Source: JBBARC01 sp040400005 (GTDB taxonomy: Bacteria; Pseudomonadota; Alphaproteobacteria; Acetobacterales; Acetobacteraceae). Taken from it: a stretch of 21,692 nt of DNA. The notes below the pieces were generated by a model. It saw only the letters and a program-made list of their open reading frames with translations, searched no databases and was not told where the DNA came from. The translations under genes were made by a program, and so were the position numbers. The DNA lies in assembly GCA_040400005.1 (NCBI GenBank), contig JBBARC010000057.1, positions 1-21,692 on the forward strand, in the 5' to 3' direction. Positions 16,394-21,692 of the stretch are shown piece after piece; within the stretch, counting starts at the first letter, position 1, and each line of letters begins with the position of its first letter.

Positions 16394-16693
16394 TGGAGAT
16401 CACGCACCGGAGAGTTTCGCCTTACCTATAATCAAAGAGATTTTTTATAAAATAGATGTTGTTGTAGTAGGGGCTGTGGATAACGGGGTACCCACAATGG
16501 CGGGGCTTTGATGGCGGTTTGTCCACATGAGGTGAACTACCTAAGCGCCTAGGCCTATACCTTAAATCGGGGTTATCCCGCATTTGCCAAGACAGGCAGC
16601 GCAAAAGCCCCCAGGCTTACTGCGTGTAATTCTTATCCCCGTTATGGCGTACATACATTTTAGGGGTGGGGATGGCAGGGCCAGTTATCCCCG
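16394..16693. other. Putative chromosomal replication origin (oriC) between hemE and the PEP-synthase regulator
   Basis: An exact DnaA box TGTGGATAA (reverse of TTATCCACA) is at 16475-16483. TTGTCCACA (8 of 9) is at 16519-16527. TTATCCCCG occurs at 16633-16641 and 16685-16693, and TTATCCCGC at 16573-16581. An AT-rich stretch (~16427-16468, including ATTTTTTATAAAATAGATG) is suited to unwinding. In Caulobacter crescentus and Rickettsia prowazekii the origin lies between hemE and the DUF299 gene, the same pair of genes that flank this gap. No protein gene is seen in the gap. Functional proof is absent. Confidence 0.75.
16475..16483 (-). promoter_or_regulatory. Consensus DnaA box
   Basis: TGTGGATAA on the plus strand is the exact complement of the 9-base DnaA consensus, about 82 bases upstream of the hemE start and beside the AT-rich segment. 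Confidence 0.8.
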
Positions 16694-17565
16694 CTATCGT
16701 GCCCATCATGACCACTGATCGCATCAACCTGCACCTAGTATCCGACGCCACTGGCGAGACGCTGAATTCGATCGCGCGCGCCACTGTTGCGCAGTTCGAG
16801 CCGGTAAAAGTGGTGTACCACCGCTGGAGCCTGATCCGTAGCCGCTTCCAGCTGCACCGGGTGCTGGAAGGGATCGAGGCCGAGCCCGGCCCGGTGCTGT
16901 CCACTCTGGTGGATCGTGCCCTGCGTACCGATCTGGAAAGCACTTGCGGCCGCTTGGGTGTGCCAGTGGTGAATGTGCTCGACCCAGTGATGGCGGTTTT
17001 GCAGGAACAGCTCGGCCACCAAGCCAGCGCCCGGCCGGGTCGGCAATATGTGCTAGATGCCGATTATTTTCGCCGCATCGATGCCATTCACTTTGTGCTG
17101 GCCCATGATGATGGCCAGGCCCAGGCCGGCATCGCCGAAGCAGATGTGATTTTGGTCGGCGTTTCGCGATCATCCAAAACACCAACCAGTTTTTATCTCG
17201 CCAACCGCGGCATAAAGGCCGCCAACGTACCGCTGGTGCCGGGGTTGATGGACCCGCCGGGGTTAGAAGCGCCGCATTGCCCGGTGATCGGGCTAACGCT
17301 TGATGCCGATAGTTTGATTGAAATCCGCCGCCACCGGCTGAAAATGATCGGCCAGGGCCATGGCGCCGGCCATATCCGCCAGGATGGTGGCGAGTATATC
17401 GATCAGGAAGCCGTTAAAGCCGAGTTGTTGTGGGCGCGCCGCCTATGCACGCGGCGCGGTTGGCCAGTGGTGGACGTTACCCGCCGGTCGATCGAAGAAA
17501 CCGCAGCCACCGTGTTGCAGTTAATGGACGCTTGGCGCGACCGGCAGAGTGAGAGCGTTACATAG
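16672..17565 (+). CDS. Pyruvate phosphate dikinase / PEP synthase regulatory protein (DUF299, PPSR)
   Basis: 297 residues from the ATG at 16672, which has AGGGG 6 bases upstream. An ATG at 16708 starts closer to the conserved INLHLVSDATGET and is also possible, and would leave the last DnaA-like site outside the gene. PPSR/RP proteins are bifunctional Ser/Thr kinases and Pi-dependent phosphorylases that switch PEP synthase or pyruvate phosphate dikinase off and on. The P-loop GVSRSSKTPTSFYLANRG (key GVSRSSKTP) is intact, as are YHRWSLIRS, EYIDQEAVKAEL and GWPVVDVTRRSIEETA. No target dikinase gene is in the window. It is divergent from hemE and convergent with the ferredoxin gene. Confidence 0.92.
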   Translation: MAGPVIPAIVPIMTTDRINLHLVSDATGETLNSIARATVAQFEPVKVVYHRWSLIRSRFQLHRVLEGIEAEPGPVLSTLVDRALRTDLESTCGRLGVPVVNVLDPVMAVLQEQLGHQASARPGRQYVLDADYFRRIDAIHFVLAHDDGQAQAGIAEADVILVGVSRSSKTPTSFYLANRGIKAANVPLVPGLMDPPGLEAPHCPVIGLTLDADSLIEIRRHRLKMIGQGHGAGHIRQDGGEYIDQEAVKAELLWARRLCTRRGWPVVDVTRRSIEETAATVLQLMDAWRDRQSESVT

Positions 17566-17574
17566 GGAAAGGAT

Positions 17575-17698
17575 CTACTTTTCTGAAGAAAAGTAGCAAA
17601 AGACTTTTATAATGTTGGTTCGGGATTCGCGCTGGCAGGGCAGCCCCAGGCCCAGCGTATCAAAAGTCTTTTTGCTTCTTTTTCTTCAGAAAAAGAAG
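17575..17698 (-). repeat. Palindrome-capped intergenic element, copy B
   Basis: The best-preserved copy, 124 bp, inverted relative to copy A. Perfect hairpins close both ends: arms CTACTTTTCT/AGAAAAGTAG at 17575-17596 and CTTCTTTTTC/GAAAAAGAAG at 17675-17698. Between them are the inverted pair GCAAAAGAC...GTCTTTTTGC and the conserved GC-rich core. It fills the convergent gap, starting 10 bases after the PPSR stop and ending 12 bases before the ferredoxin stop. Confidence 0.93.
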
Positions 17699-17710
17699 AG
17701 TCTTAACTTC

Positions 17711-18040
17711 CTAACCCTGCGCATTCCGTGTCCCGGCGGGCAGCTTCACAATAAGGCCGTCCAATGCTGGGGTCATGACGATTTGGCAGCCTAGGCGGCT
17801 GGTGGCTTGTAGGCCGAAGGCGAGGTCGAGCATGTCTTCTTCGTCTTCGGTGGCTTTGGCGAGTTTGGCATACCAGCTGGGGTCAACCACGACGTGGCAG
17901 GTGGAGCAAGCGAGCGAGCCTTCGCAGGCACCTTCGATGTCGATGTCGTTGTTATGGGCGATTTCCAGCACCGACAGGCCGAGCGGGGCATCGACTTCGC
18001 GGGGGGTGCCATTGCGTTCGACGAAAACCATGGTCGGCAT
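17711..18040 (-). CDS. fdx: ISC-type [2Fe-2S] ferredoxin (adrenodoxin family)
   Basis: 109 residues. Four ligands follow the adrenodoxin/Isc spacing: Cys39, Cys45, Cys48 and Cys85 (C-x5-C-x2-C-x36-C) in EGACEGSLACSTCHVVV and SRLGCQIV. The acidic stretch ATEDEEDMLDLAFG is the usual partner-docking helix. These ferredoxins supply electrons for iron-sulfur cluster assembly by IscS/IscU. ATG at 18040 has AAAGG 10 bases upstream. It lies 27 bases after the IscS-like gene on the same strand, consistent with one operon. Confidence 0.93.
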   Translation of the reverse strand: MPTMVFVERNGTPREVDAPLGLSVLEIAHNNDIDIEGACEGSLACSTCHVVVDPSWYAKLAKATEDEEDMLDLAFGLQATSRLGCQIVMTPALDGLIVKLPAGTRNAQG

Positions 18041-18067
18041 TGCGGGGTAACCTTTTGCTGCTGGTGT

Positions 18068-19222
18068 CTATGGGCTGGCGGTTAGGCGCGCATGGGCGGC
18101 GGCCAGGGCGGCGGCGGCCTGATTAATATCGGGGGCGGAGGTAAAGCGTCCGACACAGACGCGCAAGCAGCGGGCGGCTTGTGTGGGTGTAAGGCCCATG
18201 GCGGTGAGCACGTGGCTGGGGGCGATGTCGGCCGAGGTGCAGGCGGACCCAGTGGACATAGCGATCTCGGGGCAGGCGGCGATGAGATCTAAGGCTGTGA
18301 TTTGGGGCAGGCGCAGGGATAGGCTGCCGGCGATTTTGGCGGATTGCCGGGCGTTGAGGGTGAGATTGGGGATGGCGGCGCTCAAGTGATCCCAAAATGT
18401 GGCCCGCAAAATAGCGGCGCGGGCTTGGTCTTCGGCCATGCCGGCCGCGGCAATTTCGCAGGCTGTGCCAAACCCAACAGCCAGCGGGGTGGGGATGGTG
18501 CCTGGCCTGAGACCGCGTTCCTGGCTGCCGCCGGAAAATAGGGGGGCGATGCGGGCGCGCGGGCGTCGGCGCACATACAGGGCGCCGATGCCTTTGGGGC
18601 CATAAAGTTTGTGGGCGCTGATGGAGGCGAGGTCGAGGTTTTGGCGGGTGACGTCGATCGGGATGCGGCCGGCGGCTTGGGCCAGGTCGCTGTGCATCAG
18701 GGCGCCGGCGGCGCGGGCCGCTTCGCCGATGGCGGTGATATCCTGCATCACCCCGGTTTCGTTGTTTACCGCCATGCAACTGACCAGCAGGGTGGGCACG
18801 CGCAGGGCTTCAGTCAGGGCTTCGGGGTTGTGCAGGCCATCCGGGCCGACTGGCAAAATGACGGGATCAAAACCATCGGCGGCCAGGTCGGTTGCACTTT
18901 GCAGCACGCATTTATGTTCGGTAGCAAAGGTGATGACGCGCCGGCGCGTGCCGTTGCTGGCGAAGCGGGCGGCACCCTTTATCGCTAGGTTGTTGGCCTC
19001 CGTCGCACCTGAGGTAAAAATGATCTCACGCGGGTCGGCGCCGATCAGGGCGGCGATCTGGCTGCGGGCGTGCTCCACGGCAGTATCGGCATCGCGGCCA
19101 TAGCTGTGCTCGGCGCTGTGCGGGTTGCCGAAAATGTCGGAAAAATAGGGCAGCATGGCGGCTAGGGCGCGCGGGTCGCACGGGGTTGTTGCCTGGTAAT
19201 CGAGGTAGATTGGGCGGGTCAT
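18068..19222 (-). CDS. Cysteine desulfurase, IscS/NifS class I
   Basis: 384 residues from the ATG at 19222; a TTG at 19234 overlapping the upstream stop would add four residues. PLP-dependent removal of sulfur from cysteine for Fe-S clusters and thio-modifications. N-terminal IYLDYQATTP, FTSGATEANNLAIKG, the PLP Lys205 in SISAHKLYGPKG, and the active Cys328 in MSTGSACTSADIAPSHVL (GSACTS loop) are all present. It lacks the long C-terminal tail of E. coli IscS, so IscU docking may differ. Tandem with a second, distinct desulfurase gene and followed by fdx. Confidence 0.92.
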   Translation of the reverse strand: MTRPIYLDYQATTPCDPRALAAMLPYFSDIFGNPHSAEHSYGRDADTAVEHARSQIAALIGADPREIIFTSGATEANNLAIKGAARFASNGTRRRVITFATEHKCVLQSATDLAADGFDPVILPVGPDGLHNPEALTEALRVPTLLVSCMAVNNETGVMQDITAIGEAARAAGALMHSDLAQAAGRIPIDVTRQNLDLASISAHKLYGPKGIGALYVRRRPRARIAPLFSGGSQERGLRPGTIPTPLAVGFGTACEIAAAGMAEDQARAAILRATFWDHLSAAIPNLTLNARQSAKIAGSLSLRLPQITALDLIAACPEIAMSTGSACTSADIAPSHVLTAMGLTPTQAARCLRVCVGRFTSAPDINQAAAALAAAHARLTASP

Positions 19223-19230
19223 TGGGCGCG

Positions 19231-20340
19231 TCAAAGGGTTGGGGCCAGGTCGCGGGTGGCGCGCGTGCGGGCAGCTAAGGTGCGATAGGCGTGCAAGAAA
19301 TTATCGACGTCGGAGGCGGTGACGTTCCATGGGAGTGATACCCGGATGGCCGAACCTGCCAGTGCTTCCAGCCCCATGGCGGTGAGCACGTGGCTGCGGC
19401 CGACTTTACCGGAACTGCACGCGGCGCCGGAGGAGACGCACACGCCGGCGAGGTCGAGAGCAATAAGCTGTGCCTCCGCGGAAACCCCGGGTAAGGCCAG
19501 GCACAGCGTATTAGGCAGGGTGGGACCAGCACCACACAGAACGGCGCCAGCCGGGATTACCTGCGCCAAGACATGCGCGCGCAACGCCACATGATGGGCG
19601 GCGGTGGCGGTTTGTGCGGCGTTGGCGGCGATGAAGGCAGCCGAAAAACCGGCGATAGCAGCAACTGACGGGGTGCCACCACGCCGGCCGCGTTCTTGGC
19701 CGCCGCCAAGCATGAGCGGGTTGATATCGATGCCCGGTGCCAGGATTAACGCGCCAACCCCCTTGGGGCCGCCGAGTTTGTGGGCGGATATTGCCAGGCT
19801 ATCGGCACCCAATGCCGCCATATCCATTGCCAAACGGCCGCACGTCTGCACGGCATCGACGTGTAGCAGCGCGCCATGCGTGTGGCAGATGGCGGCAATG
19901 TCGGCGATTGGGTTGAGCACCCCAGTTTCGTTATTGGCCAGCATTACCGCTACCAGCGCAGGTGTGCCCTGCACCAAGCGCTGGGTGAGGGCGGCAAGAT
20001 CGAGCGCACCCGTAGGCACTACGGGTAAGGTTTCGGCGGCTAGACTGGCCGCACGAACTGCATCATGTTCGGTGGCACCAACCAGGCGGCGGCGGCCGGG
20101 GGCGATGCCGTGCAGGGCCATGCTGTTGGCTTCGGTACCGCCGGAGGTGAACACCATTAACCCCGGATCGGCACCTAACCCTTTGGCAATGCTTTCGCGC
20201 GCGGTTTCCACCACGCGGCGGGCGGCGCGGCCGGCGGCGTGCACCGATGCCGGGTTGCCGGGCAGATCGAGGGCGGCAATCAGGGCTGCGCGCGCCTCTG
20301 GCCGCAGGGGCTCGGTCGCGTTGGCATCCAGGTAGATCAT
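19231..20340 (-). CDS. Second cysteine desulfurase, NifS-like class I
   Basis: 369 residues from the ATG at 20340, where homology begins (MIYLDANATEPLRPEA). The open frame continues to 20613, but those ~91 residues look non-coding. Landmarks: VFTSGGTEANSMALHG, GATEHDAV, ANNETGVLNPI, HVDAVQTCGR, PLP Lys188 in AISAHKLGGPKG and catalytic Cys308 in VSSGAACSSGKVGRSHVL. It is clearly a different lineage from the adjacent IscS-like protein rather than a recent copy. Its stop is 8 bases before that gene's ATG. Rickettsiales also carry nifS-iscS pairs at the head of their isc operons, which this resembles. No good Shine-Dalgarno is visible. Confidence 0.9.
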   Translation of the reverse strand: MIYLDANATEPLRPEARAALIAALDLPGNPASVHAAGRAARRVVETARESIAKGLGADPGLMVFTSGGTEANSMALHGIAPGRRRLVGATEHDAVRAASLAAETLPVVPTGALDLAALTQRLVQGTPALVAVMLANNETGVLNPIADIAAICHTHGALLHVDAVQTCGRLAMDMAALGADSLAISAHKLGGPKGVGALILAPGIDINPLMLGGGQERGRRGGTPSVAAIAGFSAAFIAANAAQTATAAHHVALRAHVLAQVIPAGAVLCGAGPTLPNTLCLALPGVSAEAQLIALDLAGVCVSSGAACSSGKVGRSHVLTAMGLEALAGSAIRVSLPWNVTASDVDNFLHAYRTLAARTRATRDLAPTL

Positions 20341-20806
20341 GCGTTTGTATAGGTTAGATTTGGCATCAATTTTTCTTAAACCTGCGGTTGCGCGAAAAAC
20401 ATAAAGGCCATGCGTCGATTCTGGTGTAATCCGCCGTTGGGTTCTGTCTATATTACTCGATACACTGGGCATGCCTACGGTTGGGCTTGGTGCGCGGTGC
20501 CATAAGACGCTGCTTTTGGTCAGCGAAGGTTGGAAAAAGGCCCGTAGGGAGTTGGGAGAAGAACACGTCGCGTAAAGCTCGTCACCGTGATGCAGGCCTA
20601 AAATAGGTATCACTGGTTACGCGGATAAGTCTGCCCAAATGCAAGCCCGGTGGTGCTGGCGCGCGGGTGGCCCCCTGCGGAAACGGCTTTAAGCTTCATC
20701 TACACGTCGCATTGCGCGCGCGGGAGGCATAGTGCGCGCTGTGCCATTAATCGGTTTTATTCCGCGTCATGCCTCGGCGCGGGATGGGAAAGAACGAAGC
20801 AACGCG
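20341..20806. other. Divergent 466-bp intergenic region
   Basis: Separates the desulfurase operon (minus) from the hydrolase (plus). No IscR-family regulator gene is present here, although many isc/suf operons start with one. A hairpin GTGAT...CCTA/TAGG...ATCAC is at 20588-20613, and an AT-rich segment (TCTATATTACTCGATA) at ~20446-20461. GGGAGG at 20722-20727 precedes a GTG at 20732 that could start a longer hydrolase. I recognise no promoter with confidence. Confidence 0.5.
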
Positions 20807-21472
20807 ATGCCTGAGATTATGTTCGCGGGCCCCGACGGCCGCCTTGAAGGCCGTTATCACCATAGCAAAGAGAGCAATGCGCCGCTCGCTTTGATCATGC
20901 ACCCGCACCCAATGCATGGCGGGACAATGAACAATCGCATCACTTATACGATGTACCAGACCTTTCAAAAGCTGGGTTTTTCGGTGATGCGCTTCAATTT
21001 TCGCGGCGTTGGCCGCAGCCAGGGCCGCTATGATGGCGGCATTGGCGAGATCGGCGATGCCGCATCGGCGCTGGACTGGATGCAGATGGTCAACCCCAGC
21101 CATGGCGGGCTGTGGATTGCGGGCTATTCGTTTGGCGCGTTCGTTGGCATGCAGTTGCTGATGCGACGGCCGGAAGTTTCTGGCTGGGTGTCGGTGGCAC
21201 CACCGGCGAGCCATTACGATTTTGGCTTTTTGGCACCCTGCCCCTGTGGGGGGCTGCTGGTGCATGGCGATGCCGATGAGCTGGTGCCGGAACCCACCGT
21301 GCGGAAATTGGTGGATAAGCTGAACACGCAAAAGAACGTGACCGTCGATTACCGTATTTTCGCCGGTGCCGATCATGTGTTTGCCAGCCACGCCGAACAG
21401 GTGGGCGAGGCGGTGGCCGATTACGTGGGCAAAGTGCAAGCGCGCAAAACCATGGCGCTGGCGGCCGACTAA
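20807..21472 (+). CDS. Alpha/beta hydrolase (COG2945-like)
   Basis: 221 residues from the ATG at 20807, where the family's MPEIMFAGPDGRLEGRYH begins. A GTG at 20732 with GGGAGG four bases upstream would add 25 residues with no family match. HPHPMHGGTMNNRI, FNFRGVGRSQG, the nucleophile Ser108 in GYSFGA, the acid in HGDADELVP (Asp157 likely) and His190 in GADHVF form a complete catalytic set. Members are cytoplasmic hydrolases of unknown substrate, often found beside isc/suf operons in alphaproteobacteria, as here. Confidence 0.9.
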   Translation: MPEIMFAGPDGRLEGRYHHSKESNAPLALIMHPHPMHGGTMNNRITYTMYQTFQKLGFSVMRFNFRGVGRSQGRYDGGIGEIGDAASALDWMQMVNPSHGGLWIAGYSFGAFVGMQLLMRRPEVSGWVSVAPPASHYDFGFLAPCPCGGLLVHGDADELVPEPTVRKLVDKLNTQKNVTVDYRIFAGADHVFASHAEQVGEAVADYVGKVQARKTMALAAD

Positions 21473-21475
21473 GGG

Positions 21476-21527
21476 CTTGGGTGCGGGGAGGTTGCTGGGG
21501 GTTTCCCCGGCCCGCCCCGCACACCCA
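21476..21527 (+). terminator. Large stem-loop after the hydrolase gene
   Basis: GTGCGGGG (21481-21488) pairs with CCCCGCAC (21515-21522), extended outward by TGGG/ACCCA with a small bulge. An inner GGGG-CCCC stem lies within the loop. It starts a few bases after the stop. No T-run follows, so termination is inferred from position and stability only. Confidence 0.45.
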
Positions 21528-21539
21528 GATTGCCGGGTT

Positions 21540-21555
21540 GAAACCCCGGGGTTTC
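21540..21555. other. Perfect 16-base palindrome
   Basis: GAAACCCCGGGGTTTC is fully self-complementary. It lies between the hydrolase stem-loop and repeat copy C and may be part of the transcript end or a protein-binding site. Confidence 0.7.
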
Positions 21556-21570
21556 TTCCGGGCGAGCGCC

Positions 21571-21662
21571 AAAAAAGGACTTTTTTGACGCTGGTTCGGA
21601 AAACGCGGTGACGGGGTTGCCCCAGGCCCAGCATAACAAAAGTCTTTTTGCTTCTTTTTCTG
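21571..21662 (-). repeat. Palindrome-capped intergenic element, degenerate copy C
   Basis: Same orientation as copy B. It keeps GGTTCGG, the CCCCAGGCCCAGC core and AAAAGTCTTTTTGCTTCTTT, plus a diverged AAAAGGACTTTTTTG on the other side. Both terminal hairpins are lost: one arm only remains on the right and the left end is replaced by unrelated sequence. It again lies just downstream of a gene. Confidence 0.85.
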
Positions 21663-21692
21663 TAACTGCCCAGGTAGGGGTGAGAACGCTAA

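Noticed and set aside
20341..20613. N-terminal extension of the NifS-like desulfurase
   Set aside because: The ~91 extra residues show no targeting signal or homology, and the family's own start MIYLDANAT lies at the ATG at 20340.

Overview
The window reads as a GC-rich alphaproteobacterial chromosome, most likely Rhodospirillales/Acetobacteraceae. This rests on gene content (HemJ rather than HemG/HemY, ISC-type ferredoxin, an alpha-type PEP-synthase regulator beside hemE, secreted tannase-family esterases) and on codon use. The genus is not determined. I see no rRNA, tRNA, CRISPR array, transposase, phage gene or defence island. Nearly all the DNA is chromosomal housekeeping plus a few accessory secreted proteins.

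Layout, left to right. (1) 1-3354: a 12-bp tandem repeat leads into a 1086-residue Gly/Ala/Thr-rich repeat protein resembling PGRS or adhesin-like proteins. Its 3' end overlaps the end of a convergent ThiE-like gene, whose start codon in turn overlaps the start of the divergent PLP-homeostasis gene yggS. (2) 4829-7430: kup potassium transporter and lolA-type lipoprotein carrier. (3) 7713-9145: a class-I glutamine-amidotransferase-like peptidase (C26) and a convergent DUF2147 secreted protein, separated by an almost perfect 80-bp-arm inverted repeat. (4) 9295-12899: two tandem secreted tannase/feruloyl esterase paralogues ending in a clear bidirectional intrinsic terminator. (5) 13178-16393: the heme operon hemE-hemH-HAD phosphatase-hemJ, with every junction overlapping by 1 or 4 bases. 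(6) 16394-16693: the gap between hemE and the divergent PEP-synthase regulator, with an exact DnaA box, several near-matches and an AT-rich stretch. By synteny with Caulobacter and Rickettsia this is a strong candidate for the chromosomal replication origin. (7) 17711-20340: a reduced ISC cluster of two different cysteine desulfurases and an ISC-type [2Fe-2S] ferredoxin, without scaffold or chaperone genes. (8) 20807-21472: a divergent alpha/beta hydrolase.

The most noteworthy content is non-coding. There is the probable oriC. There is a family of about 125-bp palindrome-capped intergenic elements in three copies (after lolA; between the PEP-synthase regulator and ferredoxin; after the hydrolase). 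There is also a giant foldback that exactly fills the space between two convergent genes. Functionally the right half groups iron-sulfur assembly (cysteine desulfurases, ferredoxin) next to heme synthesis, whose ferrochelatase ends in a cysteine-containing tail, around the putative origin. No convincing new multi-gene system was found.
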